64,000 nucleotides of DNA from Kluyvera genomosp. 1 (GTDB lineage: Bacteria > Pseudomonadota > Gammaproteobacteria > Enterobacterales > Enterobacteriaceae): contig NZ_LGHZ01000009.1 in the NCBI RefSeq assembly GCF_001266615.1, forward strand, positions 1 through 64,000. Direction: 5' to 3'. A model generated the notes under the pieces. The model did not search any database. It was not told the origin of the DNA and was given only the letters and a program-made list of their open reading frames with translations. Both the position numbers and the translations under genes were made by a program. Numbering within the stretch: the stretch's first letter is position 1; every line of letters begins with the position of its first letter. Shown here one piece after another: positions 1 to 7,332 of the stretch.

Positions 1-108
1 GATCCCATACTGTGAAAAGGTATTCAGCGCGGCGGTCAGAATGGCCTGTTTCTTTGCGCTCACCGCCTGTGAACGCTTGCCACTCTTCTTTACTGCATCC
101 TGAGCCAT
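1..108 (-). CDS. rutR: RutR, TetR-family regulator (N-terminal 36 residues only)
   Basis: The gene runs off the left edge of the window. The visible N-terminus reads MAQDAVKKSGKRSQAVSAKK and continues AILTAALNTFSQYGI, which I recognise as the start of RutR, the uracil/thymine-sensing TetR repressor of the pyrimidine-utilisation (rut) operon. The basic N-terminal arm followed by the first helix of a TetR DNA-binding domain is typical. In E. coli the rut operon lies between rutR and ymdF. Here ymdF ends only about 115 bp from the rutR start, so rutA-G is not in its usual place. Identification is from memory of the E. coli protein; the C-terminal ligand domain is not visible. Confidence 0.85.
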   Translation of the reverse strand, partial: MAQDAVKKSGKRSQAVSAKKQAILTAALNTFSQYGI

Positions 109-161
109 GCGCCCTCTCCTTTATATTTACGGCTTCAATACCTATTTTGCGGGCTACGGCC

Positions 162-194
162 AAAAAAAGAAACCGCCGGGATGAACCGGCGGCT
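162..194 (-). terminator. Rho-independent terminator of ymdF
   Basis: On the minus strand a 7-bp GC stem (CCGCCGG / CCGGCGG, plus-strand 173-179 and 186-192) with a 6-nt loop is followed by a T-run (the A-run at 162-168). It lies just beyond the stop codon of ymdF and before rutR, in the right orientation to end the ymdF transcript. Confidence 0.8.
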
Positions 195-222
195 TGGAGA
201 AACGCTAACCTGTCATTCATCG

Positions 223-399
223 CTAGGTGCCGCGATGACTACCATGGCTATTTTTCCCTCCTTTTTTGCCCGCTTCTGAGGCGCGTTGGGGATCGTTTTT
301 AAAATTCCCGCCGCTATGCTGGCCCCCCTTACGACCTGCTTCTGATGCTCTTTCACGGTCTTCGGCAAAGTTGCCTGAACCGCCACGATGGTTTGCCAT
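223..399 (-). CDS. ymdF: YmdF, small KGG-repeat (con-10-like) stress protein, 58 aa
   Basis: This is a 58-residue glycine/lysine-rich protein beginning MANHRGGSGNFAEDRE. It has two copies of the KGG stress-protein motif: RASEAGRKGGQHSGGNF (residues about 17-33) and RASEAGKKGG (about 39-48). The family includes E. coli YmdF and YciG and the fungal con-10 protein; the molecular function is not established. A GGAGGTCAGTA sequence precedes the ATG and a terminator follows the stop. In E. coli ymdF is also beside wrbA, which supports orthology. YciG-like paralogues are nearly the same length, so the name rests on the neighbourhood. Confidence 0.88.
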   Translation of the reverse strand: MANHRGGSGNFAEDRERASEAGRKGGQHSGGNFKNDPQRASEAGKKGGKNSHGSHRGT

Positions 400-647
400 T
401 ACTGACCTCCAGTTGAGAGAACGATACAGTGCATTACGTAGATGAAAAGCGTAATCGCCCGCACAGTTGCGCGGGTACTGTTAAGGTTAGTCGCCACAGG
501 GCCATACGAGGGGATTTGGTCATATTTTGTCATATCTGTCGCCGGATTTTCTTCCGGAAGACGGGGCCTGCGTCATAATTAGCTATTATGGCGCAGGAAA
601 ATGGACGCACAAAAATGTGTCATGATGCGTCAAACCAGCGCGCTGGT

Positions 648-950
648 TTATTTCAGGATCCCCAGATACTGGCCGTCTTTCATCAACCGCACTTTACCGG
701 TGCGCTGGTGAAACACGACGCGATAGGGTCCGTGAATGAACACATCGGCATCCACATTCGACTCTTGCTTAGTGGCCGTCTCGCCGTTCACCGTCACTCG
801 GTCACCCACGCGCGTCACCGTCACGTCGAATCCCTGATAAACGCGCTGCTTCGCTATTTGTGCATACTGCACCACCGCCTGCGCAGGCGTCAGAGACGCC
901 ATGAATAGACTTGCCCCCGCCACCATTGCCGCTACCCTCAATTTGCTCAT
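648..950 (-). CDS. Small secreted protein of unknown function, 100 aa
   Basis: From the chosen ATG at 950 the protein starts MSKLRVAAMVAGASLFMASL and has a Sec signal peptide with a likely cleavage after TPAQA (about residue 25). An upstream in-frame ATG at 1031 would bury this signal peptide, so it is rejected. The mature part, about 75 residues, is polar and beta-rich, with VTVTRVGDRVTVNG and a tail GPYRVVFHQRTGKVRLMKDG. No catalytic motif or cysteine pair is visible. It sits between ymdF and wrbA, transcribed away from wrbA. I do not recognise a family with confidence; a small periplasmic or outer-surface protein is likely. Confidence 0.7.
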   Translation of the reverse strand: MSKLRVAAMVAGASLFMASLTPAQAVVQYAQIAKQRVYQGFDVTVTRVGDRVTVNGETATKQESNVDADVFIHGPYRVVFHQRTGKVRLMKDGQYLGILK

Positions 951-1261
951 CCGTTGACCTTCCCTGTTTTCCTGTACTGCGATGAATTCTCCAGTAATCA
1001 TCCCTAAAGATTGTTGATAATAATCAATCAAATAAATAGTTAGCGATCGGTACTATTGATAGAAAATATAAATTCAGCAAAAAACCTTCATTCAAAATAA
1101 AAGTGATTTTCGCTCAAACAATGGCCGCATTGCCTATTCCATAAGCAAAGTATCATCTTTTCACTGATTTATTGCTGGCTCGATGCAGCGCTCCCGCTAT
1201 TTAGGTCTATGCTTAATAGGGCTTGTTATATGACCAACCAATTTGACACAGGAGAGTTAAG
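951..1261. other. Divergent intergenic region upstream of wrbA
   Basis: This 311-bp AT-rich region separates the minus-strand secreted-protein gene from wrbA. It must hold both promoters. The wrbA-proximal half contains a sigma-S-type -10 element (listed separately). I see no ORF with a ribosome-binding site and no strong hairpin. Confidence 0.6.
1206..1216 (+). promoter_or_regulatory. Sigma-S (RpoS)-type extended -10 element of wrbA
   Basis: The sequence TCTATGCTTAA matches the RpoS extended -10 consensus KCTAYRCTTAA at every position and lies about 46 bp upstream of the wrbA start codon. wrbA is known in E. coli to be RpoS-dependent. The exact transcription start is inferred. Confidence 0.6.
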
Positions 1262-1870
1262 ATGAGTGGAAATGCAAGTGTTCTGGTGCTCTATTATTCG
1301 ATGTATGGACACATTGAGACGATGGCAAAAGCCGTTGCCGAGGGCGCGAACAAGGTCGATGGCGTAGATGTTGTCATCAAGCGTGTACCAGAAACCATGC
1401 AAGCTGAAGCCTTTGCAAAAGCAGGCGGTAAGGCACAGGCCATTCCCGTCGCGACCCCGCAGGAACTGGCAAATTACGACGCGATTATTTTTGGTACGCC
1501 TACCCGTTTCGGCAACATGGCCGGACAAATGCGGACCTTCCTCGACCAAACCGGTGGCCTATGGGCATCCGGCGCGCTGTACGGCAAACTGGCGAGCGTT
1601 TTCAGCTCAACCGGGACCGGCGGCGGCCAGGAACAGACCATCACCTCCACCTGGACGACCCTTGCGCACCACGGTATGGTGATTGTTCCTATCGGCTACG
1701 CAGCGCAAGAACTGTTTGATGTTTCACAGGTTCGTGGCGGTACGCCTTACGGCGCAACGACCATCGCTGGCGCGGACGGCTCACGTCAGCCAAGCCCTGA
1801 AGAGCTGGCGATTGCTCGCTATCAGGGTGAGTACGTGGCGGGGCTGGCCGTCAAAATGAAAAGCGAATAA
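1262..1870 (+). CDS. wrbA: WrbA, NAD(P)H:quinone oxidoreductase, flavodoxin-like
   Basis: This 202-residue tetrameric FMN protein reduces quinones by two electrons using NAD(P)H and protects against one-electron redox cycling in stationary phase. The flavodoxin phosphate-binding loop is at residues about 11-18 (YSMYGHIE). The FMN ring-binding segments [10 protein letters not shown] and [12 protein letters not shown] are also present, as is the C-terminal [12 protein letters not shown]. Length and sequence match E. coli WrbA (198 aa) along the whole protein. ACAGGAGAGTTAAG precedes the ATG. yccJ follows 15 bp downstream in the same operon, and a sigma-S-like promoter lies upstream. Confidence 0.97.
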   Translation: MSGNASVLVLYYSMYGHIETMAKAVAEGANKVDGVDVVIKRVPETMQAEAFAKAGGKAQAIPVATPQELANYDAIIFGTPTRFGNMAGQMRTFLDQTGGLWASGALYGKLASVFSSTGTGGGQEQTITSTWTTLAHHGMVIVPIGYAAQELFDVSQVRGGTPYGATTIAGADGSRQPSPEELAIARYQGEYVAGLAVKMKSE

Positions 1871-1885
1871 GTAAGGGAGCAAGTT

Positions 1886-2113
1886 ATGCCCACACAAGAA
1901 GGCAAAGCACATCGTATTGGCGAATGGGCCAGTTTGCGTAACACCTCACCGGAAATCGCCGAGGCGATTTTCGAGCTGGCGAAATACGATGAGAAAGTCG
2001 CGGAACAAATTTGGGAAGAAGGCAGCGATGCTGTCCTTGAATTGGCCTTCAGCAGAACGGATAAAGACGCGCTGTTCTGGGGCGAGCAAACCATTGAACG
2101 CAAAAACGTCTGA
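1886..2113 (+). CDS. yccJ: YccJ, conserved small protein, 75 aa
   Basis: This 75-residue acidic cytoplasmic protein matches E. coli YccJ almost end to end, with landmark segments [18 protein letters not shown] and [12 protein letters not shown] at the C-terminus. Its function is unknown. It follows wrbA after 15 bp with its own AAGGGAGC ribosome-binding site, as in E. coli, and is presumably co-transcribed from the sigma-S-dependent wrbA promoter. A strong terminator lies just after the stop. In E. coli agp comes next; here an ABC transporter operon does. Confidence 0.95.
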   Translation: MPTQEGKAHRIGEWASLRNTSPEIAEAIFELAKYDEKVAEQIWEEGSDAVLELAFSRTDKDALFWGEQTIERKNV

Positions 2114-2128
2114 TTGATAGCGTCTAAT

Positions 2129-2166
2129 ACGCCGACGGCCGGTACTACCGACGTCGGCGTTTTTTA
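2129..2166 (+). terminator. Rho-independent terminator of wrbA-yccJ
   Basis: A 9-bp stem (ACGCCGACG / CGTCGGCGT) with a 14-nt loop is followed by TTTTTT, 16 bp after the yccJ stop. Confidence 0.92.
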
Positions 2167-2193
2167 TACCTCACGCGCGGGCGTGACAAAAGA

Positions 2194-2877
2194 CTACGCC
2201 GCCACCCGCCGCTGCCAGCGTTTCGCCACCCGCTCCAGTCCAAAGCACAATACGTAATAGACCGCGCCGATAAAGATAAAGATCGCCGTCGGGTAGATCT
2301 GCACCCGGTTATTCACCTGTCCCGCCACCGTGGTTAATTCCGGCACATTCACAATAAACGCCAGCGACGTATCCTTAAGTAGACCGATGAAAATCCCTAC
2401 CAGTGATGGCAGCACGTTACGCAGCGTTTGCGGCAGCAGAATCAGCCGCAGACCCTGTCCAGCGCTGAATCCCTGAGTTAAAGCCGCTTCAAATTGCCCC
2501 TTCGGCAAGGCTTGTAAACCAGCCAGCACCGAGTGCATCACCATCGCCGCAGTAAACCAGGCTAAGGCCAGCGTCACGGTGACTGCCCCCGGCATGTCGC
2601 TACCGGTGAGCATGGGCAGCAAATACCACAGCCAGAAGATGACAAAAATCAGTGGGATCCCGCGAATAATCTCCGCCCATAGATACAACAATCGCCGCAC
2701 GGTACCGGGAAAACGCCAGGCCACGCAGGCCAGTACTATCCCCAGCGGCAGCGCCAGTGCGCCTGCGCCTAGCGCCATCATTAGCGTCAACGCCACGCCG
2801 CCAGGCTCCCCTACCGCTAGTCGTCCCCACAAGAGATAGTCGAGATTGTCGTAAATCACCGCCAGATTAGCGTTCAT
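2194..2877 (-). CDS. Polar amino-acid ABC transporter, inner-membrane permease (second)
   Basis: This is a BPD_transp_1 permease of the His/Glu/Gln type (227 aa), last gene of a four-gene minus-strand operon. The EAA loop is recognisable as QFEAALTQGFSAGQGLRLILLPQTLRNVLPSL (broken over about residues 135-167). The membrane segments include GVALTLMMALGAGALALPLG and the conserved KDTSLAFIV near the C-terminus. I chose the ATG at 2877 because GGAGGGAGGAATTC sits just upstream; an earlier in-frame ATG at 2946 has none and lies deep inside the preceding gene. The start overlaps the end of the first permease by 11 bp, so the two are probably translationally coupled as a heterodimer. Confidence 0.9.
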   Translation of the reverse strand: MNANLAVIYDNLDYLLWGRLAVGEPGGVALTLMMALGAGALALPLGIVLACVAWRFPGTVRRLLYLWAEIIRGIPLIFVIFWLWYLLPMLTGSDMPGAVTVTLALAWFTAAMVMHSVLAGLQALPKGQFEAALTQGFSAGQGLRLILLPQTLRNVLPSLVGIFIGLLKDTSLAFIVNVPELTTVAGQVNNRVQIYPTAIFIFIGAVYYVLCFGLERVAKRWQRRVAA

Positions 2878-3649
2878 GCTGAATTCCTCCCTCCACGTGG
2901 GCGGCTTCGCGCACCCGCCTTGCCTGGCCAACGGGCCTTGGCCCAAGTCGAGTCAACAGCAGCCCCAGCACCACGCCGGTCAACAAGTACAGCAGGGTAC
3001 CGACGGCAAACGCTTCCAGCGCATGCGCGTTATAGCTTTCGATTTGTCGCACCTGATAGGTCAGCTCGGCAAAGCCGATGCCGCTGGCCAGCGATGAGAG
3101 TTTCATTAGATTGAGATACTGACCAACAACGGGCTGCCAGGCGTTAGCCAGCCCTTGCGGTAGCAGCACATGACGCAGCAATCCAGCGGTTGAAAAACCC
3201 TGAGCCAGCGCGGCCTCGCGTTGGCCGTTGGGAACGCTTTGCAGCCCGGCTGCTACCTCTTCAATCAAAAATGCCGAGGTAAACACCCCCAGCCCCCACG
3301 CCGAGCAGAGAAATTCCGGCGTCAGCCACCAAACGTCACCCGGCAGAATCGACCAATCGTGCGGGTCATTGACGAAATCTCGCAGCCCCTGCGGCAGGAA
3401 ATTCCACGCTGCGAAGTACCAGAACAACAGCTGCACCAGCAGCGGAGTATTACGAAAAATCGATACCCAGCAGGCGGTGATCCCCTGCCCCAACCGACCA
3501 CCCGCTAAGCGCAGCAGCAAAAACAGCGTCGCCAGTGCGCTTGCCAGTACCACACCGGCGAGCGTCACCCACAGGGTCGTGAGAAAACCGGAGACAATCC
3601 ATTGCAGAGGCTGCCCGCTAAGCACCCCCTGCCAATCAAAATGCATCAT
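2867..3649 (-). CDS. Polar amino-acid ABC transporter, inner-membrane permease (first)
   Basis: This 260-residue His/Glu/Gln-type permease resembles GltJ. It has an N-terminal hydrophobic segment, an RNTPLLVQLLFWYFA segment typical of HisMQ/GltJK permeases, and an EAA loop NGQREAALAQGFSTAGLLRHVLLPQ. It forms the membrane channel with the next gene product and is energised by the ATPase gene just upstream, whose stop overlaps this start by 4 bp (ATGA). The long periplasmic stretch around GDVWWLTPEFLCSAWG is typical of the GltJ branch. Confidence 0.9.
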   Translation of the reverse strand: MMHFDWQGVLSGQPLQWIVSGFLTTLWVTLAGVVLASALATLFLLLRLAGGRLGQGITACWVSIFRNTPLLVQLLFWYFAAWNFLPQGLRDFVNDPHDWSILPGDVWWLTPEFLCSAWGLGVFTSAFLIEEVAAGLQSVPNGQREAALAQGFSTAGLLRHVLLPQGLANAWQPVVGQYLNLMKLSSLASGIGFAELTYQVRQIESYNAHALEAFAVGTLLYLLTGVVLGLLLTRLGPRPVGQARRVREAAHVEGGIQHER

Positions 3650-4467
3650 GGCTCGCTCCGATCCTGATGCAGCGGGTCGAGCACCTTTTGCAGAAAACGG
3701 ACCGCGCGCGGATGCTGCGGGTGGGTAAAGAACTCACCAGGCGGCGCCACTTCCAGCACATCACCACCGTCAATAAACACCACCCGGTCGGCAATTTCAC
3801 GGGCAAACTGCATTTCGTGGGTGACCACAATCATGGTAATACCGCTGTGCGCCAGCGATTTCATCACCTGCAAAACTTCGCCGATCATTTCCGGATCCAG
3901 CGCCGAGGTCGGTTCATCAAACAAGATGATTTGCGGCGACGAGGCCAGCGCCCGTGCGATCGCCACGCGTTGCTGTTGGCCACCGGAGAGCTCAGACGGC
4001 ATGGCATCGGCTTTTTCCGCCAGCCCCACCCGCTCAAGCAGTTCCCGTGCCCGCGTTTGTGCCTCGCTGCGCTTCCAGCCGTGCACCGACTCCAGCGCCA
4101 ACGTAATGTTCTGCGCCGCCGTCAGGTGGGCGTAAAGGTTAAATTGCTGGAAAACAAAGCCAATTCGGCTGCGCAGCTGGCGTAGCGCTTTCCCGCTCAG
4201 TTGCCGGGTCGGTTTATCATCCACCAAAATTTCGCCGCCGCTGAGTGTCTCTAGCTGATTAATCAGGCGAATCAGGGTCGACTTTCCCGAACCAGAAGGC
4301 CCGAGGATCGCCACCACTTCACCGGGATTTATCGCTAAATCAATGCCATTGAGCACGCGATGACGACCATATTCTTTTACTACCTGGCGAAACACCACGC
4401 TGGCGTTGTCCAGATGTGAAAAATCCGCGGCCCTGGCCGCGGAGTGAGAGAGTAAAGCCGACAACAT
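3646..4467 (-). CDS. Polar amino-acid ABC transporter, ATP-binding subunit
   Basis: This GlnQ/GltL-type ATPase has a Walker [10 protein letters not shown] (about residue 55), Q-loop FQQFNLY, signature [15 protein letters not shown], Walker [15 protein letters not shown] and switch histidine VVTHEMQFA. It powers uptake by the two adjacent permeases. The start at 4467 follows the binding-protein stop directly (TAATATG) without an obvious ribosome-binding site. The first 20 or so residues, rich in Ala and His, are longer than in relatives, so the true start may be internal, near VVFRQVVKEYG. Translation is likely coupled to the binding-protein gene. Confidence 0.9.
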   Translation of the reverse strand: MLSALLSHSAARAADFSHLDNASVVFRQVVKEYGRHRVLNGIDLAINPGEVVAILGPSGSGKSTLIRLINQLETLSGGEILVDDKPTRQLSGKALRQLRSRIGFVFQQFNLYAHLTAAQNITLALESVHGWKRSEAQTRARELLERVGLAEKADAMPSELSGGQQQRVAIARALASSPQIILFDEPTSALDPEMIGEVLQVMKSLAHSGITMIVVTHEMQFAREIADRVVFIDGGDVLEVAPPGEFFTHPQHPRAVRFLQKVLDPLHQDRSEP

Positions 4468-4468
4468 A

Positions 4469-5296
4469 TTATTTTGCTTCTATGGTAAAGGAACGTGGCT
4501 GCGGGGCTTTGGTCGTCGGGCCAAACCAGGCATCATAGATTTTCGCCGCTTCACCGGATTTTTCCAGCGCCACCAGCTCATCATTCACCGCTTTCAGCAG
4601 CGCCGGTTCACCTTTTTTCACGCCGACGCCTATCTCTTCTTTGCTCAGCAGCTCCGGCAGAATTTTAAACTTGGCTTTGTCCGGCGCTTCGCCCAGTAGC
4701 CCTGCGAGAATGGTGCTGTCCTGGGTAATGGCCTGCACGTTGCCGTTACGCAGCGCGGTCAACGCCAGCGGGATATCGTCATAGGAGAGCACGCGCGCCT
4801 GCGGGAAGCGCTGGTGCAACGTCTGCTCGCCGGTGGTGCCTTTTACCGCACCGATGCGCGCTTTGCTGTAATCATCCAGCTTGTCGCCGCCTGTAGCGGG
4901 TACCAGGAACTGCTGTCCGGTGACAAAGTACGGCGTGGAGAAATCAACAACCTGAGCACGTTCCGGGGTGATGGTAATATCGGCGACAATCAAATCCGCC
5001 TTACCGGATTGCAGCAGTGGAATACGGTTTGCCGGGTTGGTCGCCACTAGCTCCAGCTTCACGCCAAGTGCTTTGGCCAGCGCTTTGGCGAAATCCACGT
5101 CGTAGCCCACCAGTTCGTGAGTTTTGGCATCCACGGAGCCAAACGGCGGGTTGGCGTCAAAGGTGGCAACCTTTACTACGCCTTTGGCTTTAATATCCGC
5201 CAGTTGGTCAGCCTGAGCGCTGAAAGTAGTTAGTCCAGTGGCCGCCAGGCCTACCAGCAGTGCGAGTTGTGTGAGAGTCTGTTTTGCCTTTGCCAT
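4469..5296 (-). CDS. Polar amino-acid ABC transporter, periplasmic binding protein
   Basis: This is a family 3 (SBP_bac_3) solute-binding protein of 275 residues with a Sec signal peptide ending near TTFSAQA (about residue 29). The mature protein starts DQLADIKAKGVVKVATFDAN and has the family landmarks GYDVDFAKALAKALG, DLIVADITITPERAQVVDFS and TTGEQTL. The fold and the Asp/Arg pocket segments suggest a polar or acidic amino-acid ligand, but the ligand cannot be fixed from sequence. It is the promoter-proximal gene of the operon with the ATPase and two permeases. Confidence 0.9.
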   Translation of the reverse strand: MAKAKQTLTQLALLVGLAATGLTTFSAQADQLADIKAKGVVKVATFDANPPFGSVDAKTHELVGYDVDFAKALAKALGVKLELVATNPANRIPLLQSGKADLIVADITITPERAQVVDFSTPYFVTGQQFLVPATGGDKLDDYSKARIGAVKGTTGEQTLHQRFPQARVLSYDDIPLALTALRNGNVQAITQDSTILAGLLGEAPDKAKFKILPELLSKEEIGVGVKKGEPALLKAVNDELVALEKSGEAAKIYDAWFGPTTKAPQPRSFTIEAK

Positions 5297-5687
5297 AATT
5301 TTTCTCGATACCCTGTTTTTGTCGTGTCTTTTTACGCTCCCACAGTGCCGTCAGCGGAACAAATAACGATTCGTTATTCCTTATAACGAAAAAGGGTATA
5401 CCCCAACCTATTGTTATTAAAAGGTAAAAAAACATCATGACTGGTAACCTATGCGCAAAAATCGCCATTGCTTTGACCCATTTCGCATTTGCAAAAATAA
5501 TGGTTTTACTGCTGAAATAGAGAGGGCTGATGTAAGTAACCAATTATGATTTCACGATGTGATTGTTTCTTATCGTTACCAGTGGAAACAATAATCCGCA
5601 AGCGTCATCGACGACAGGCAACCTATGATGAACCCGGCAAAAAAGTAGGGTTTTCCCCCTGTTACTCGAACGTTATGGATGATTAAA
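5297..5687. other. Divergent intergenic region between the amino-acid ABC operon and a Spy-like gene
   Basis: This 391-bp AT-rich region carries a perfect palindrome at 5362-5378 close to the binding-protein start (listed separately). It must hold the promoters for both directions. No ORF with a convincing ribosome-binding site was seen. Confidence 0.6.
5362..5378. promoter_or_regulatory. Perfect palindrome matching ATA-N9-TAT (Nac/LysR-type operator)
   Basis: AATAACGATTCGTTATT is a perfect inverted repeat with 8-bp arms and a single central base. It contains ATA-N9-TAT, the pattern described for the nitrogen-assimilation LysR regulator Nac. It lies 66 bp upstream of the binding-protein ATG, and a further half-like ATAACG sits at about 5383. 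Nitrogen control of an amino-acid importer would make sense; the assignment to Nac is inference. Confidence 0.45.
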
Positions 5688-6092
5688 ATGTTTAAATTTA
5701 CCCGCACGGCTTTATTGGTTGCCACACTGGCTGGCGCTGCTTTTGCTTCCCAGGCTGCCACCACCACTCCCGCTCCAGCACAAGATCCGATTGTTCAGCA
5801 CCTGAAGCTGAGCGATGCGCAGGTTTCTAAAATCCAGTCACTGCACGATCAGATGGTGAAAAACGTCAAAGGCATTTCGTTGAAAGAAGTCAAAGACGGC
5901 ATGATCATCGACATGATTCAGTCTGGCAAATGGGATGACAACGGCGTTAAACAGCAGCTTTCTGCGTTTAGCAAAGTTGACCAGCAGGTTCGCTACTACA
6001 AAGTGAAGTACTATTTTGACCTGAGCCAAGTGCTGACGCCTGAGCAGCGTAAACAGGTTCAGAGCGATCTGGCCCAGGCTGCAAGCGAGTAA
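5688..6092 (+). CDS. Spy/CpxP-like small periplasmic protein, 134 aa
   Basis: The protein has a signal peptide (MFKFTRTALLVATLAGAAFA, cleavage near SQA, residue about 23) and a helical mature region of about 110 residues. It ends with LTPEQRKQVQSDL, resembling the LTxxQ motif of Spy/CpxP/ZraP periplasmic chaperones. The second Met (5688) is preferred over 5679 because GGATGA lies at the right distance. Lysine-rich, highly helical composition fits an ATP-independent chaperone or envelope-stress protein. Only one LTxxQ-like motif is clear (two are usual), so the family call is tentative. It stands alone in its transcript. Confidence 0.65.
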   Translation: MFKFTRTALLVATLAGAAFASQAATTTPAPAQDPIVQHLKLSDAQVSKIQSLHDQMVKNVKGISLKEVKDGMIIDMIQSGKWDDNGVKQQLSAFSKVDQQVRYYKVKYYFDLSQVLTPEQRKQVQSDLAQAASE

Positions 6093-6297
6093 GCCGCAAA
6101 GCCTCCTCCCGCGGTGGCGAAACCCGCCGCGTGGAATAACCCCCTTCCCCGATTCCCCCTCTTTTGCACACAACCGATTTATCTTCCACCTTTATTTATT
6201 CCTCAATGGAATAAAAGATGTAAGTCTGTGAGCGTTCAAACCCTTTCAGCACTGGAATATAGTTTCCCTCAGTTCATAACTCATAAAGGAAACAACC

Positions 6298-7035
6298 ATG
6301 AAAACACAATCCGTTATCGTCACCGGTGCATCAAGCGGGATTGGCTTCGCCATCGCTCAGGCTTTCCTCCAGCGCGGTGATAACGTCATTGCCAACGCAC
6401 GCACGCTGGCGGATCTGCAAAAAGCCGCGAAACAACTCGGTTCACCGGATAATTTACTGCTGGTTGCCGGTGATATTGCTCTGCCTGAAACCGCGCAAAC
6501 TCTTTTTGCTCAGGCTGAGGAACGTTTTGGTCAGGTCGATGTTTTGGTCAGCAATGCTGGCGTGTTCATCTCTAAACCGGTCACTGACTATAGCGAACAC
6601 GACGTTGAAACCATGCTGGCGGTGAATATGAAAGGCTTTTTCTATCCGGCCCAACAAGCGGCAGAACATATGCGCGCCCACGGCGGCGGTCATATCATCG
6701 CCATCACGGCGGCCATTGCCATGCAGCCGAATATCCATGTTCCCGCCCTGCTGCCCATCATGGTGAAGGGCGGGCTAAATCAGGCCGTGAAGGGGCTGGC
6801 GCTGGAGTTGGCAGATAGTGGGATCATGGTCAACGCGGTCGCCCCAGGTATTATCGCCACGCCGATGCACGCCCAGGATCCGCAAACGCTGGAGGCGCTA
6901 AAAACCATGGCCCCGACGCATCAGGTCGGCAACGTGCAGGATATCGTTAGCGCGGTAATGTACCTGGCCGACTCTCAGTTTGTCACCGGCAGCATAATGG
7001 CGGTAGACGGTGGTTCAACCGCCGGGAAGTGGTAA
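6298..7035 (+). CDS. SDR-family protein lacking the catalytic Tyr
   Basis: This 245-residue Rossmann protein of the short-chain dehydrogenase/reductase family has an intact TGASSGIG nucleotide-binding motif (residues 9-16), NAG and VNAVAPG segments and the C-terminal GSIMAVDGGST. The active site is unusual. The catalytic YxxxK is read as PIMVK (residues about 156-160), so the Tyr is replaced by Pro, and the Ser expected around ITAAIAM is an Ala/Thr stretch. The Lys is kept. It probably binds NAD(P) but may not do standard ketoreduction. A tautomerase-like gene follows 11 bp downstream and a LysR gene after that, suggesting one operon acting on a small oxo-acid or aromatic compound. Confidence 0.85.
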   Translation: MKTQSVIVTGASSGIGFAIAQAFLQRGDNVIANARTLADLQKAAKQLGSPDNLLLVAGDIALPETAQTLFAQAEERFGQVDVLVSNAGVFISKPVTDYSEHDVETMLAVNMKGFFYPAQQAAEHMRAHGGGHIIAITAAIAMQPNIHVPALLPIMVKGGLNQAVKGLALELADSGIMVNAVAPGIIATPMHAQDPQTLEALKTMAPTHQVGNVQDIVSAVMYLADSQFVTGSIMAVDGGSTAGKW

Positions 7036-7046
7036 TCGGAGGACAG

Positions 7047-7256
7047 ATGCCATACGTCAATATTAAAGTGACCGATGAAAATGTCACCGCGCAACAAAAG
7101 CGCCAGCTGATTGAAGGGGCGACGCTGCTGCTTGAACAGGTGCTGAATAAACCCCGCGCCACGACCTATGTGGTTATCGATGAGATAGCGACCGACAACT
7201 GGGGCGTCGGCGGAGAGAGCGTCACCGCGCTCCGGCTGAAGCCTCCTCAGCGATAA
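7047..7256 (+). CDS. 4-oxalocrotonate tautomerase-like protein, 69 aa
   Basis: This small tautomerase-superfamily protein starts MPYVNIKV, so processing exposes the catalytic Pro1. It continues with the beta-alpha-beta fold typical of the 62- to 75-residue subunits (QQKRQLIEGATLLLEQVLNK, then TTYVVIDEI and NWGVGGESV). Such enzymes ketonise dienols with the N-terminal proline as base. The start at 7047 has GGAGGACAG upstream; an earlier in-frame Met would hide Pro1. It is coupled to the Tyr-less SDR gene. Confidence 0.88.
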   Translation: MPYVNIKVTDENVTAQQKRQLIEGATLLLEQVLNKPRATTYVVIDEIATDNWGVGGESVTALRLKPPQR

Positions 7257-7332
7257 AACGCCGGTGTGATGCCTGGCGCTTGTCATATATCATGAGAACG
7301 CTCCCGGCCAGCAGTAAGGATACCGACTCTCT

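Noticed and set aside
5208-5543. Minus-strand frame overlapping the binding-protein start and promoter
   Set aside because: It covers the signal-peptide region of a well-supported gene in another frame and has no domain.
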